64,000 nt of DNA from Zoroaster sp. YZ-2022 (GCA_029582265.1 CM055831.1:1217291-1281290); one strand, 5' to 3'. Numbered from the stretch's first letter, positions 21,571-33,764 are shown. Notes: a model not told the origin generated them from the sequence alone. Program-made: numbers and translations.

Positions 21571-21983
21571 TATTACGAAGATATACTAAAGAAAATACAA
21601 AACTAAAATTGTGGAAAATACGATACTTTGAGAAAGATTGTAACGTTAGTTTCTAAATCGAACAGCCATGTAAACAACGAAAGAGTGAAGCATGCACTGC
21701 AAGCTAAATTGGCACTAGTGTGCATGCGCGGTAGCCAGTATAGGCCGTATTGTCCAATAACGGCCCATGATTGTACACACGTCTTACGAGATCGCGACAC
21801 CCGTAGCAACAAGGGGTAGTTTGTTTATCAATTTCTTTTCTTCATAGCTCATTTGCATCTGACCTATGGCCTAAAGCATAACCAAATTTGGAAATAGTGG
21901 ATGTCAAGCTATCAGACGATACCAAACTTTGCAAGGTGGGTATAGAAGAATCATGGCCTTTTGTCCCGCGCAACGTATTCAGT

Positions 21984-22118
21984 CTAAAACAAAACATCGA
22001 GTTGTACCCCCAGTTCTTTTCAGAACTAATTACTACTCAATTGAGATTCTTACATGGTGTCACCGCAATTAGTCTTACTTATCATTCTCACCATGCAAAG
22101 CTACAAGTTTTACCTAAA
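21984..22118. mobile_element. Half copy of the foldback MITE, nested
   Basis: Reads ACATCGAGTTGTACC, then the right arm through CAATTAGTCTTACTTATC to GCTACAAGTTTTACCTAA. Only the right half is present, so it has no arm to pair with. Confidence 0.7.
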
Positions 22119-22571
22119 ACAAAACAAGACAACAATGCACACAAAATGATGGATTTTTTTCACTTTATTCATGGAAATAAACATTTCTGTGAATGAAATC
22201 TGAAAATATAGAAATCAAAGATGCAATACAAGAAAAAAAAAAAATCAAATCTGCAATAATTTTTCACCTTCTCAACATGGAATGGCCCATTGTGCATTAA
22301 CGCATAGCGCGACTTATATCACCTTTTCTCAGAGCGGGTCACATATAGTACATATGGTAGTATATCTACACCACCTTTCAAAACCTGCCAGTGTAGTGCA
22401 TAGTGAATCAACTACATCAAAACCCTCCGGCTGACAGGTTTTGAAAGGTGCAGTTTCTAGGCCCAAAACTGCAATTTTTATAGGAGGGTTAATATCATCA
22501 AAAAGTTTACACATTCAATGTTACTAAATTGTGTTGAGTTTTATAAAGAAATACAACAATTTTCTTTATAA

Positions 22572-22812
22572 GTAAGACCAATTGCAGTGACACCATGTGA
22601 AATTCTCTATTGAGTAGTAATTAGTTTTGGAAGGAACTGGAGGTTACAACTCGACGTTTCGATCAGTATGCTCTGATCGTCTTCCAAAAGTTCTTTTTAG
22701 AACTTTTTAGTTCTTTTCAGAACTAATTACTACTCAAGAGAGAATTTCACATGGTGTCACCGCAATTGGTCTTACTTATCCTCTTCACCATGCAAAGCTA
22801 CAAGTTTTACCT
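22572..22812. mobile_element. Foldback MITE upstream of exon D (unit 2)
   Basis: Arms GTAAGACCAATTGCAGTGAC and GTCACCGCAATTGGTCTTAC. The core holds a perfect 7-bp hairpin on the minus strand, CGATCAG/CTGATCG, followed by AAACGTCGAG. A stretch of 19 bases (TTTTTAGAACTTTTTAGTTC) near the core is duplicated here and in unit 5. Confidence 0.85.
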
Positions 22813-22960
22813 AATCTGCTTTACAACAACCATATTTTACTCAATTGATTCAATTCAATATATATAATTCATCCACAAAATTTTATACTGTTAAACAAAG
22901 CACATAATCTTAAGATTTATACAGTAAATTTACAAATATGCATTCAACTTGTTTTTACAG

Positions 22961-23109
22961 GACAGTAAAGATAGGCAGGGTACCCCCGCACCAGCAGACT
23001 ATGATGACTAGCTCATTTACATTTACACCAGGGGGGACCACCCCTATGCATCAACCAACAATGAGCACTTGAGGATCCACATTTGATACAACTCAGTACA
23101 AAACACAAG
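22961..23109 (+). pseudogene. Exon D of the SH3 gene (unit 2)
   Basis: Same structure as in unit 1: GACAGTAAAGATAGGCAGGG start, Pro-rich ADYDD ending at TAG, and the shifted frame SSFTFTPGG to QYKTQ. The last exon base before the GTATGT donor is A rather than G, a slightly weaker donor. The shared TAG shows common descent of the lesion. Confidence 0.65.
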
Positions 23110-23622
23110 TATGTTGTTTTAGTTGTTAAGCTGTGGTTGTGACTAACGTTACCAGTAATGGAAAATTTGCTACAAATGTAACATCTGTGGTTGTGAGTAG
23201 CATTACCAATAATGGCAAATTTACCACAAATGTAACATTTGTGGTTGTGAATAACATTTGTCTACTACTGTGATACTGTGATACAGCACTCGTCCCAATG
23301 TGACATGCGCTTGTAAGTCAGAGGAATTGGTTCTGTGTACATCGGGGTAACCCTCTATTGGTAAAAATGTACTAAGGCTCTGAGTTTGGGGCAATTCAGC
23401 TTCTGACATGGCACTGTGCTGCACATTCAAGTGAAATATAATAAACGTGAAGCAAGCATATGTATATACGTATGTATGTATGTATGCATCTATTTTCCTG
23501 CTTTTTTGGATCCCTCGTCATGATCCTTTGCTTTCCCTTTCCCTATAAATGTATGTGTCTTTTATGTTTGTATCTTGTCTACGCCTCTGATGAAGGTCCG
23601 GTTTGAAAGCTAAGGCCACCCT

Positions 23623-23662
23623 CCAGATTTAATATATATATATATATATATATATAGATAAT
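23623..23662 (+). repeat. (TA)n microsatellite at the cluster site
   Basis: About 17 TA repeats lie between CAGATTTAA and GATAATTGGCATAAG. At the same spot unit 1 has no repeat and unit 5 has a 2.4-kb CA/foldback cluster. Confidence 0.85.
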
Positions 23663-23691
23663 TGGCATAAGTGGACCACCCACCAACATAC

Positions 23692-23757
23692 TAGGGTGGT
23701 TAGCTTAGTTGGTAGAGCACTCGTACAGTATTTGAGAGGTCACAGGTTCGTATCCGT
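23692..23757 (+). repeat. tRNA-derived SINE head (unit 2)
   Basis: A box TAGCTTAGTTGG (23701-23712) and B box GGTTCGTATCC (23745-23755), followed by TATG and ATCT microsatellites. The B box has decayed by one or two bases compared with 8865 and 62135. Confidence 0.7.
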
Positions 23758-24066
23758 ATGTATGTATTATGTATGTATGTATGTATGTATGTATGTATGT
23801 ATGCATCTATCTATCTATCTTTGATCAGGCATATGCTATTTGATGCGTCTAATGTAAATTTAGGATATTTTTTTATACAGATTTTTAGGCAAAATTTTCT
23901 GTGTGAGGTTTTGTTTCTTTTGACGTGTAACAAACGAATCATAACAAGATAAGCGATACAGTGGTATCAACACTCAAGATTCTTTATGAGATGTCTGTGT
24001 AACATCTTGATGAGGACATATTTCACCATTATGATGATGATAAGGGAGATTGCATGTTGGATTACA

Positions 24067-26262
24067 TCATATCATGTGATATGTCTTCACTGAGAGCCAG
24101 TCTGCTACTACCAGCTGATGCCCATCTGCAGTGAATGTGATTCCCTCGGGGTCGAACAGACCCTGAGCTATACATGAGATGAATCTACCATCATCACCAT
24201 AATGGTGAATATGACCAGTGTTATCATCCTCATTGGACACTGCAATGTATATGCCTGATCTGTCACAGCATACACCTTTGCAGCATTCAACTTCCTGACC
24301 TTCAATTGTTGGTTTGATTGTGAGTAATGAAGTACCCTTGTTATCAACAATGTCTACTTGGTCACCACCACTGACTACAAGTTTGTTATTGATGTCAGTG
24401 TTCAAGTAGTAAGGTTCTGTTTTGACTGGTGTAATGTGAATGAGTGAGCCATCAGTGGGGCTGTGCTTGGTCACCACCATCCTCTCCACATCCCCTACTA
24501 AGATGTTACCATCATTATTTACTGATACACTCTGGAGGTCCACTGCTTTCTTACCTACCTCACTATGAGGCACTGTAGGGAAGTCAAAGGCAAGTGTGCC
24601 ATCATGGTTGTACATCTTGACATTGTTGGTGTCATCCACAACTGCTATGTGATTGTGTGTAGCTGCAATGTCACATGGACCTGGAAAAAGGGTTAAACTT
24701 ATTATAAAAAATACAAAATAATTGTACTAAATAATGGTGAAAGTGTTAGGAGATACTACATGTAATGTAACACAATGTTGATGTGTATACAATATACATG
24801 TGAATGTCAGCATTTATGAGTGCCTCATTGAACTTGATCACAAATGTTTAATTCAGGGTTTATCAATGACGTCCTTCATCCATGTACATTGAAGATATAT
24901 TGACCTTTTATTTTTCTTAATTTTACTGGTAATTTCTGACTATTCTCTTTTTAATCAGAACATTGCTTTTAGAAAGGGGAAAATGCTTTAAAATGAGAAA
25001 ATACGAACAAATTATTGTCAAAACCATGATTTCATAGTAATTATTTATCTAATATTTTGTGAATTGTGAAATTACTGGTAAATTACTGGTAAAATACCCC
25101 GCGTCCTCCCCCCACCCCCAAAAAATAAATAAATAAAAAATTGGCGATACATCTACAACTTGTATGTTTATAAAACATGCATATAATAAAGAGACTTACA
25201 GCTTTGTATTGGAATGGTGTTTTTGTGATGTCCCTCAGAGCTGAAGAGTTTCACCTCTCTACTAATGTCGTCTGTCAGTGCAAGATCATTGGCTGGAGCT
25301 ACAGCAGCAATACCTGTAACAAACTTGACTCCGCCAAACTCATGAAAAAGCTCCCACTTGCCTTCCAGTTCCAATTTACCCAAGTTGATGTCTTCATCAT
25401 CATTACTCTGCTTAAACCTCAGACATGACAGGCTGCGGTCAATCTGTGGTACAGTTTGACCGGTCACCATTTTCAAGTCAGGATACAGTTCAAGGAAATT
25501 AAAGTCAGAAGAATTCTTGGTGACATTTTCCGCTACCTCTAGTGAGAATTGCTTCTTCTGCAGCATCATACTCACGGTTTTCTCATGCTCATCAAATCTT
25601 GTGTTACGATCCCGCTCCAGGTTTTTGATTTCAGCAATCATGCGATTCTCTTCCCTTATGACCTTTGCTATTATCTTAGCTGCTTTGTCATGAACCTCTG
25701 TCATGATCTCTGTTACTTTCTTTCCAAATTCCTGCTTAGCTTGAGATGATACTGCTAATGAATGTTCAAATGCCTTGATTTCTCTCTTAAACTCTGGGAA
25801 GACATCTTTCATCAACTGCCTACGTTCAAGAGCAGCTGTGTCATAGTCAATATAGTGGTGTTCAGGTTTAGGGTGGTCGATGATGGTACAATTTCCACAT
25901 ATCAACTTTTCACACTTCACGCAATAGAACCGATTAATTTCTCCCTTGTGTTTTTGACATCTTGACTCATCCTCTAGTGTTTTGGCCGAGGTGGCATCCT
26001 TCCTCTGTAGTGATGAGACATCATCTAAGAGACCCTCTATATAGAAATTGGTTTTCAGGCCAGTAACCCCCTCCTTAGGAAGTTTTGTCTCTCGTCGACA
26101 CACTGGGCAGGGCATCTGTTTCTCATCGTTGTAGTATTCCACCAGACACTTCTCACAGAAACTGTGGAGGCAGTCTAATGCTTTTGGTTTTGTGTATCTA
26201 TCCCCACAGATACTGCATTGCAGATGATTCTCACTGATTGTCTTCAATGCTGCAGAAGCCAT
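24067..26262 (-). CDS. TRIM-NHL family protein, intact two-exon gene (unit 2)
   Basis: Probable RING E3 ubiquitin ligase of the RBCC-NHL class. Exon 1 is 26262-25200 (GTAAGT donor), exon 2 is 24680-24067 (TTTTCCAG acceptor). The join is in phase 1 and gives 1677 bases, 558 residues plus stop. The RING is C3HC4: Cys16, Cys19, Cys31, His33, Cys36, Cys39, Cys52, Cys55. The B-box uses Cys102, His105, Cys114, Cys117, Cys122, Cys125, His130 and His135 or 136. A coiled coil spans about 145-260, and NHL-like beta-propeller blades fill exon 2 (DGNILVGDVERMVV, GVCCDRSGIYIAV, GITFTADGHQLVVAD). No signal peptide or membrane segment. An ATTTCAACAG acceptor just before the ATG suggests an upstream noncoding exon. 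It is the only one of four copies without a lesion. It lies antisense within the SH3-gene relic. Closest named relatives by architecture are TRIM2/3-type proteins, but orthology is not claimed. Confidence 0.9.
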
Positions 26263-26269
26263 CTGTTGA

Positions 26270-27355
26270 AATGAACATCAAGAAATAATCATTAGTATCG
26301 ATCATTTTTGTGTACAACCTCATCAAAATAGTCTTCACTGCAAATAGACAAAAAATAAATTATTGTTACATAATTTTCAGACAACAAAAATATCCAGAAT
26401 TATTTTGCCATAATACATGTATGATGACCATGTAATTATGTTGCTCGGGTTTTGTGAAATTTTCATGGGTTTGGTTGTGAAAACACATGTAGTTTACTTA
26501 AGGAAATGTAAATTGGTTTCTGATCATAGGTCGGCTTCAAAATTGGTGCAGTGACGCTTTTTTTTGGTAATCTTTTTTTCCCTTTTTTTTGCCAACCAGC
26601 GAAGTACGTGATACATGTATACACAGTTATTGGAACCAGACCAAATGTTCCATACAAGAATTCGAAGAATGGTGGCTAAGAGATGCCTCACTTATTGGGC
26701 AAACGTTCATACCCCTATGTGGAAAAGTCATTTAAAACCCAGCACGGCAGAATTCAATCAATCCAGCAATTTTGGCTGCAATTGCACATAGCAAATGAAA
26801 AAATAATATTAAAATATTAACGCACAGGTCTGAGGCAACACAGGAGGAGACCAAAAACCAGAGACTTTTTGGTTTGGCCTAAAGTAAGATCCTTAAACTT
26901 GATTTGTTGATCATCCAAGTGTGGAAGTGGGAGAATGAACAATTGCAATGCTCAACGAGTTCAGAAACTCAGCCCTGCTGATCAGAAGTTGATTAATGTA
27001 TCCCCTAGAGAAATAACTTAAAAACATAAAAAATAATGATATATATTTCTCTCCAATATTTGTTACCTTGATTTGTTGTAGTTATTGAAGCCAACGTTGG
27101 ACAATGAAGAGAAATGTAGTTATTACTTTCTGATGCAGACATAGTGTTAAATGTTGCAAACCTAAGGGCAGTTCCCGTTAAAATGGCGATCGGCCACGTC
27201 ACCAATATTCAGGTTCATGTCTTTGATATGATGTCAAGGAGCATTGAACCATGGAGACAAAACCTTGGAGCCTTGTACACCTTGATACTCTTTGTGGTGA
27301 TTGTTAACAAAGAAACGATAGCTGACAAACATGAAGGGGTCTTCTTATGGTTATG
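26270..27355 (-). promoter_or_regulatory. Conserved region upstream of the intact TRIM gene
   Basis: About 0.9 kb is shared with units 1 and 4 and includes the 5' UTR acceptor next to the ATG and T-rich runs at 26560-26590. The plus-strand open frame at 27144-27356 is also kept in unit 4 (43868-44089) with only about five residue changes, but it has no recognisable motif and is not called a gene. Confidence 0.4.
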
Positions 27356-27963
27356 ATGTACTTTATATATATATTACTTGATGGGATATACTTGCATTTA
27401 TAATCTCTCTATACCACATTATATAGATGATAGGTGCTCTTCATTTTCATAAGAACCATGAATCTTACAAGATTAAAGTAAGATCCTTACCAACTTGATT
27501 GGTTGATCATCCAAATTGTACAATCAACAATTGCAATGGCTCAACGACTGAAGTTACCGATCGTCCCTGCTGATCAGAAAGTGTCTGTTGTGACTGTGTT
27601 GTATAAGTCTATTTAATCCCTTAACCTCTCAACCTCTTCAATTCCAAAAAAAGGGTATATTCTGGGCACCTAGATTAACTTGGATTCTGTCTGATTATGT
27701 TTTATGAAGAATTTATCAGGCATGCAGCACGAACTGAAATACGTGTTACCAGGTGCATTTATGTATTGCTTTTGGGAGGACTACCACTTGTTGACTCAAT
27801 GCCGCCCAATTATGTGTGACGCTAACTCCTCATTCAGACATTTTCAGCATAGTTTAGAAACTCAGCCCAAGAATATACCCTTTTTTAAGGGCTTCTTTAA
27901 AGTTTATATTTTAAGCATTCACAACTTTCCAAATGGCTTATTCATCTCTTGATGTAGATCTGT

Positions 27964-28227
27964 TTTCACATTGTGACATTGGTTCACCTTCCACTAATAT
28001 TAACATGTATATTTGTTTCACATTGTGACATTGGTTCACCTTCCACTAATATTAACATGTATATTTGTTTCACATTGTGACATTGGTTCACCATCCACTA
28101 ATATTAACATATATATTTGTTTCACATTGTGACATTGGTTCACCATCCACTAATATTAACATATATATTTGTTTCACATTGTGACATTGGTTCACCATCC
28201 ACTAATATTAACATGTATATTTGTTTC
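27964..28227 (+). repeat. 52-bp tandem repeat, five copies
   Basis: Unit TTTCACATTGTGACATTGG continuing through CACTAATATTAACATG. Unit 4 has two copies (47041-47150) and unit 1 one copy broken by the 1.5-kb insertion, so the number changes between units. Confidence 0.9.
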
Positions 28228-28377
28228 AATCCTTGTCTAACCATTTTACCTCCAAATCATTGTTTGGTTTTGGTTGTTCCTATAACTTCTAACAACATTG
28301 ATTTCATTATTGTGTTCTTCATAAAGGGCTCTCATTAATCATTTTATTATCTATAAATTAAATATGTATCACCTCTG

Positions 28378-28675
28378 GTTTTTGCTATTTTGATGGCAAC
28401 ATTTGCTATTTTGATAGCAACATTTGCTATTTTGATGGCAACATTTGCTATTTTGATGGCAACATTTGCTATTTTGACGGCAACATTTGTTATTTTGACG
28501 GCAACATTTGCTATTTTGATGGCAACATTTGCTATTTTGATGGCAACATTTGCTATTTTGATGGCAACATTTGCTATTTTGATGGCAACATTTGCTATTT
28601 TGATGGCAACATTTGCTATTTTGATGGCAACATTTGCTATTTTGATGGCAACATTTGCTATTTTAACGGACATTT
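28378..28675 (+). repeat. 21-bp tandem repeat, about 14 copies
   Basis: Unit TTTGCTATTTTGATGGCAAC plus A. Units 1 and 4 have two copies at the matching place (14040, 47305). The period is a multiple of three, so both strands stay open; the resulting IANVAIK repeats are not evidence of a protein. Confidence 0.92.
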
Positions 28676-29968
28676 AATTTTTCATCAGAACATCGCCATT
28701 TGACTTGAGGAAGTGAATACAAATGCTGTAAAATGACACATTTCTCAAAATAATTGTAAGAAACATGGTTTTTAGTAAATATGTACTGACATTAATTCAT
28801 GATGGTCCTGTCATAAATTCATGTTGGCAATTTTTTATTGTTAAACCAATCTTCTGACAACTGTTTTGTGAAATATCTTATTTCAAAATACTTGTATTCC
28901 TTTCTAATAGGAAATTATCAATGTTCCAATAAAAAACACCGGTATTTACCTGAAAATGAAGAAACTGAGTGAATTATTATTGAAAAGCTGACATAATTGT
29001 AAGATTCAAACAAGAAGTTATTCAAAATAATTAGAAACTTTCCCAGGTTGCATTTATTGATGAATTTCTTGCATTGGGATATTGAACAATTGATTTGATT
29101 GTTGTCCTTTCACTGACGTATCTATGAATCAGTTTCCCAGGTTCACTGGGTTCCACCATAACTGCGGTGATATCTACATTCTGGTCAAGTGTTCGTTTCC
29201 TATGAAGTCCAGTGCTTCTTCAACCAATCTTAACACACTATTTGATGAAATGATAAGCGTACCGCGTATTTGAGAAATGTTTGCATAAGTGTATACTGGC
29301 TTTTCATACAGACACATATTTAGTGAATATTGTATCTTATAAGAATTTTTTTATTAGAATATAAATATAAAAAAACTTTATAATTCATTGATTATTGTTA
29401 TCATGTTATTATAATTAAAACATATCATTTTTATAATGATAACAAATTACAACTTTTTTTCCAAGCCAATTATAATACTGTTCTCTTTATAATTCACAAC
29501 AATTTGAAACTTTGTCAGTTTTGATTTAAGAAATGGTAATTTTTCTTTTGAATTCCAATGACCCACAGAGTCAGGGAGGCACAGAAAACTTCACATTCAA
29601 CTCACCGCCGTCACTGAAGAAGACCGACCACTGCCGCGTGGTGGCGCTCTATGACTACACCGCCCAGATGAACTCAACCTCAGACAGGGTGACTGGATAT
29701 CGGTGCTTCATGAAGACAACGAGAATAGACACAATCGGCGACTCTGAGTTAGTAGTGGTCATTGTGATGTATAGTGTGTACAAAATAACAACAAACCAGC
29801 AGTGCGCGGTGTACAAACATAGGGAGCTCCATGGAGGGTTTTAAAACAATGACCCATTGATAGCTGAATGGCAAGGGAAAGCAAACTGAATGTTCAAAAT
29901 CATGTTATATTCATTCTAGAATCTCTGTGCAATTTAAGCTCTGGAATTCACGTAATGCTTTGTGACTT

Positions 29969-30284
29969 TAAATTTCGAATTGATTTCAAGATTTTATTAA
30001 TAACATACAAAGCCATACACGGCCTGGCACCTGAATACATATTGGACCTTATTTCTGTTAGACATCCATCGCACTATAATCTACGATCTAATGATGAATT
30101 GTTGTTACAGCCACCCAGAGTAAGGACACTTGTTACATTGGGCGACCGCACTTTTGCATCTGGGGCACCCAAGCTATGGAATGAACTGCCACGAGAACTC
30201 CGTAAAGCTGAGTCTGTAAATATTTTTAAGAAATTACTTAAGACACACCTTTTTAAAATAGCTTATTTTCATAAATTTATGTAA
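29969..30284 (+). pseudogene. LINE reverse transcriptase C-terminal tail
   Basis: Readable to a stop at 30282-30284 with YKAIHGLAPEYI, SHYNLRSNDELLL, a KLWNELPRELR motif and a final FKKLLKTHLF. These are the standard end of CR1/L2-like proteins. It lacks all catalytic motifs because of 5' truncation. The frame is uninterrupted, so this copy is young compared with the LINE at 50786. Confidence 0.75.
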
Positions 30285-30530
30285 TTGTAATCATATTATT
30301 ATAGCATATTCATAGCATTTTAGAATAACAATTTTAAAACAATAAATCAACTTTTTAATATAACACATTTCAATTTTAATTTTAACCATTTTATGTAATA
30401 TTTTATATGCTTGTTTTTAGATATCTTATGTTTATGTAATTTTTTAATAATTTCTTGTGATGCGCATGTGAACATATATGTATGAATCATGCGCAATATA
30501 AGCAATAAATTATTATTATTATTATTATTA
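29969..30530 (+). mobile_element. 5'-truncated LINE 3' end nested in the TIR element
   Basis: Absent from the unit 4 copy (49158), so inserted after the units separated or lost from unit 4. It ends in an (ATT)n tail at 30507-30530 and encodes the C-terminal tail of a CR1/L2-like reverse transcriptase. Confidence 0.8.
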
Positions 30531-32303
30531 TAGGAGACTGCCGTAGTATTTACTAACAGTCGTTTACCCGGTTCTGGATAGCTGCAAATTAAACAATCTG
30601 TTTAATCCACATCGCTTCAGATAGAAAATTGATACTGAGGTGAGGAATAACTAATGAACTATCTAATGTGTAATTTTCATCCACTAAACTGCGATCGTTG
30701 TGAAGATATCGATCATTTAGCGACGCAAACTCGGTTGAACACTAAGTCGAATACGAAAATACGAAGGTCCCCAAAAAGCGACATTGACGTTATTTGCTGC
30801 CGACTGGAAAATGTAGTTACGTTTTTCAACATTGAATTTTTCTAAAGTTGTGAAAATTTCATTTTTTTAAAAGGTCTGTGTTGTATTTTTATATAAAAGA
30901 GTTGAACAAACATTGAAGATCGCCCCAAAATGAGTGGTGGCCGAGCCTTGCCCTAGTTCCGGATAAAAACTTCTTCGTGCATTGATAATGTGCGTAATGT
31001 TTGGAAATTAAAATTGGGAACATCTCCGATCGATTTAGAGAACTTAAACTTGTGTTCCAACCAACAAATGCAACATCTATGATGTGCCTTGTACAGCAGA
31101 AGCACTCGGAAGAAGCCATGCTTTTCCATACACTGCGCGTGACTTGCTTGGTTTGTTTACATATTATAGCCACTATGAGTCACGTGAGTCCGGTCGCCGA
31201 TTGTGTCTACTGGTGGATGGGACAACTGGATAATGGACAGAAAGGATACTTCAAACTTAGTCACTGATGAATGTCAGGAGGGGAGGAGAAGGGGTGAGAT
31301 GGTATTGTTGGCTTAGTTCTGAATAATCCTTTATCTATAGTTATCCTTTGGCTATAAAAGGACATGATGTTTAGGATCTTTTGTTAATGAACCTATGTGT
31401 TAAAGGAACAGTATCTTCATGATCAAAGCGGACTTTCAACAGGGCATGGAATCGGTGTCCTAGTTTAAGATGTATTGGCTCATTTTTGCAGAGGCAACGG
31501 TAATATGACCTTATCATGTGAGGTATTATTTTCAGTCAATCTAAAACTAGCACTCTGATTCCATGCCCAGTTGTTCAAGACGATATTGTCCCTTTAAGTA
31601 TGGATACATTTACAGACATTTTACCAAAAGTGTATAATGACTTTAAATCAATATCTCAATGAGAGAAGAAAAACATCATTTTATAGCAAGTTATTTATCA
31701 ATTACAAACATTTTATTATATACACCATCAACATTTCTTTTACAAATTTATACTTTTGTTAAGACATTGTGCCACAATTTTATTTGGATTGATGTGCTTC
31801 AAGTTTTCTGAAATATCCGTCCAGTTAAAACAAAGTACATTTGTAAGGATTTCCTGATATAAAATACATTCAGTTTGTTGCATAAGGCCCATTTCTTGAT
31901 ATTGCCCAAAAATGTTATGTAAGCCATTTGTGGAATAATTTTTATCAAGACACCACTAATGGTATTTATTTCCCACTCACTGGGAAGTGTGTGCACAGTT
32001 AGGGACATGTGCACAGAATGCAAGAATAACAGCGAATGATGGGTAAATCTTATAGGAAAATCCCACTAATTTTGTTTGACAAACTTTGACTACCGTGCAA
32101 AACTATGAATTGTGTGCTTCAGTACTTGTCTAATGTCTCTTTGTTATCTGACTTTCTACATTTGCGTAGTCAATTTCTAATTAATGTGACAGTAAATATT
32201 ATGTTTCTTGTGCATATATTGCTGTGTATTTACTACCAAATGTTGACTTTCTGCATTATAAAAAGTCTCATGAAAAGGGTGTTAATCCTTTCATATGATC
32301 CCA

Positions 32304-33369
32304 CCATTCAGTAAATACAATTCATTGTAGCATTCAGTAAATACAATTCATTGTAGCATTCAGTAAATACAATTCATTGTAATGATTTCCTGATATAAAA
32401 TACATTCAGTTTGTTGCATAAGGCCCATTTCTTGATATTCAGTCAATACAATTTAATGTAGCATTCAGTAAATACAATTCATTGTAGCATTTGGTAAATA
32501 CAATTCATTGTATCATTCAGTAAATACAATTCATTGTAGCATTCAGTAAATACAATTCATTGTAGCATTCGGTAAATACAATTCATTGTAGCATGCAGTA
32601 AATACAATTCATTGTAGCATTTGGTAAATACAATTCATTGTGGCATTCGGTAAATACAATTCATTGTAGCATTCGGTAAATACAATTCATTGCAGCATTC
32701 AGTAAATACAATTCATTGTAGCATTCGGTAAATACAATTCATTGTAGCATTTGGTAAATACAATTCATTGTAGCATTCAGTAAATACAATTCATTGTAGC
32801 ATTCGGTAAATACAATTCATTGTAGCATTCAGTAAATACAATTCATTGCAGCATTCAGTAAATACAATTCATTGCAGCATTCAGTAAATACAATTCATTG
32901 TAGCATTTGGTAAATACAATTCATTGCAGCATTCAGTAAATACAATTCATTGCAGCATTCAGTAAATACAATTCATTGTAGCATTTGGTAAATACAATTC
33001 ATTGCAGCATTCAGTAAATACAATTCATTGTAGCATTCGGTAAATACAATTCATTGTAGCATTTGGTAAATACAATTCATTGTAGCATTCAGTAAATACA
33101 ATTCATTGTAGCATTCGGTAAATACAATTCATTGTAGCATTCAGTAAATACAATTCATTGCAGCATTCAGTAAATACAATTCATTGTAGCATTTGGTAAA
33201 TACAATTCATTGTAGCATTCAGTAAATACAATTCATTGTAGCATTCAGTAAATACAATTCATTGTAGCATTTGGTAAATACAATTCATTGTAGCATTCGG
33301 TAAATACAATTCATTGTAGCATTCAGTAAATACAATTCATTGTAGCATTCAGTAAATACAATTCATTGT
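32304..33369 (+). repeat. 26-bp minisatellite, about 38 copies (unit 2)
   Basis: Same unit and same edges as in units 1 and 4. This array is marked by the variants CATTTGG, CATTCGG and TTGCAGC, which are rare or absent in the others. About 60 bases of non-repeat sequence (32382-32442) interrupt it and match 31846-31906. Confidence 0.95.
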
Positions 33370-33764
33370 TCTACTATGTTTTATAAAATGAACAAAAGTG
33401 AAAGGAGCATGCAATCGGAGTGCTGGTTTTAAAATTAACTCATTGACAGAAAATAATACCCCACAAGTCATACCTTTGCTGCTGCATAAATAAGCCAGTA
33501 ATTTTCAGTCACTGTGTTCATCTTAAACAAGGACACTGATTCCATGCCCTGTTGAAAGTCTACTCTGATCGAGACGATAGTGTCCCCTTTTTTTACAGTT
33601 AACTGTTGTACAATGCATCATTATATTTTAGACAATGTAAGTCTAAGTTAATCAACAAATAATTACAAAGAAATACACTACTTACATATTTTTTTCACTT
33701 TTTAAACCTCTTTAATCGATATCATTTAAAGTTTACACATAAAGAAATACAACAATTTTCTTTA

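Larger units (their letters stand above)
20471..22343. mobile_element. 1.87-kb TIR transposon nested in the TTAA element
   Basis: Ends are inverted: TGTGACCCGCTCTGAGAAAA with GGTGATATATGTCGC on the left, GCGACTTATATCACC with TTTTCTCAGAGCGGGTCACA on the right. Unit 5 shows the unfilled site (about 58075): it has four TA repeats where the two flanks here hold five, which points to a 2-bp TA duplication. The interior is AT-rich on the left, with an acidic open frame on the minus strand at 21198-21570 and half of a foldback MITE at about 21984-22118. Confidence 0.8.
20041..22488. mobile_element. TTAA-flanked element (unit 2), split by a nested transposon
   Basis: TTAA stands at 20037-20040 and 22489-22492; the ends read CACTCCT and AGGAGGG. 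Units 0, 1 and 3 lack it. The body carries several hairpin words of the form CCAAAACC...GGTTTTGAAAGGT. TTAA targets are used by piggyBac- and Kolobok-type elements; no transposase remains, so the superfamily is open. About 0.58 kb is its own sequence; the rest is the nested element at 20471-22343. The unit 5 copy is at 57644-58447. Confidence 0.65.
29727..31208. mobile_element. TIR transposon inside the SH3 exon (unit 2), with a LINE tail nested in it
   Basis: Ends AGACACAATCGGCGAC and GTCGCCGATTGTGTCT are inverted, with weaker matching for about 90 bases inwards (AACAAACCAGC against its complement). The same element at the same site is in unit 4 (48915-49830) without the LINE piece. The target duplication is short and not resolved. 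I see no transposase, and the superfamily is unknown. Confidence 0.8.
29569..31275 (+). pseudogene. Exon C, SH3 exon split by a transposon (unit 2)
   Basis: The 5' part (29569-29726) reads the linker and RVVALYDY as in unit 1, then is shifted out of frame by a 7-base deletion after the ALYDYTAQ codons. The exon is interrupted at 29727-31208 and resumes at 31209 with WWMGQLDNGQ in the original frame. A further deletion removes part of the FPANY codons and the donor. The copy is dead three times over. Confidence 0.8.
18995..33629 (+). repeat. Unit 2 of the duplicated segment
   Basis: The longest uninterrupted order of elements: exon A, foldback MITE, a TTAA element with a nested TIR element, foldback MITE, exon D, SINE, the intact TRIM-NHL gene, exon C split by a transposon, and the 26-bp array. 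Exon B is missing; the sequence near 29140-29290 jumps from the region upstream of B to the B-to-C intron. The right edge near 33629 joins CATCATTATA to TTTTAGACAATG of the next unit. Confidence 0.8.

Noticed and set aside
28347..28677. Repeat protein IANVAIK on either strand
   Set aside because: It is an effect of a 21-bp tandem repeat with period divisible by three; other units have only two copies.
29533..29844. Novel 103-residue protein MVIFLLNSNDPQ
   Set aside because: It starts in the intron, reads through the acceptor of exon C, goes out of frame after the SH3 start and ends inside a transposon.
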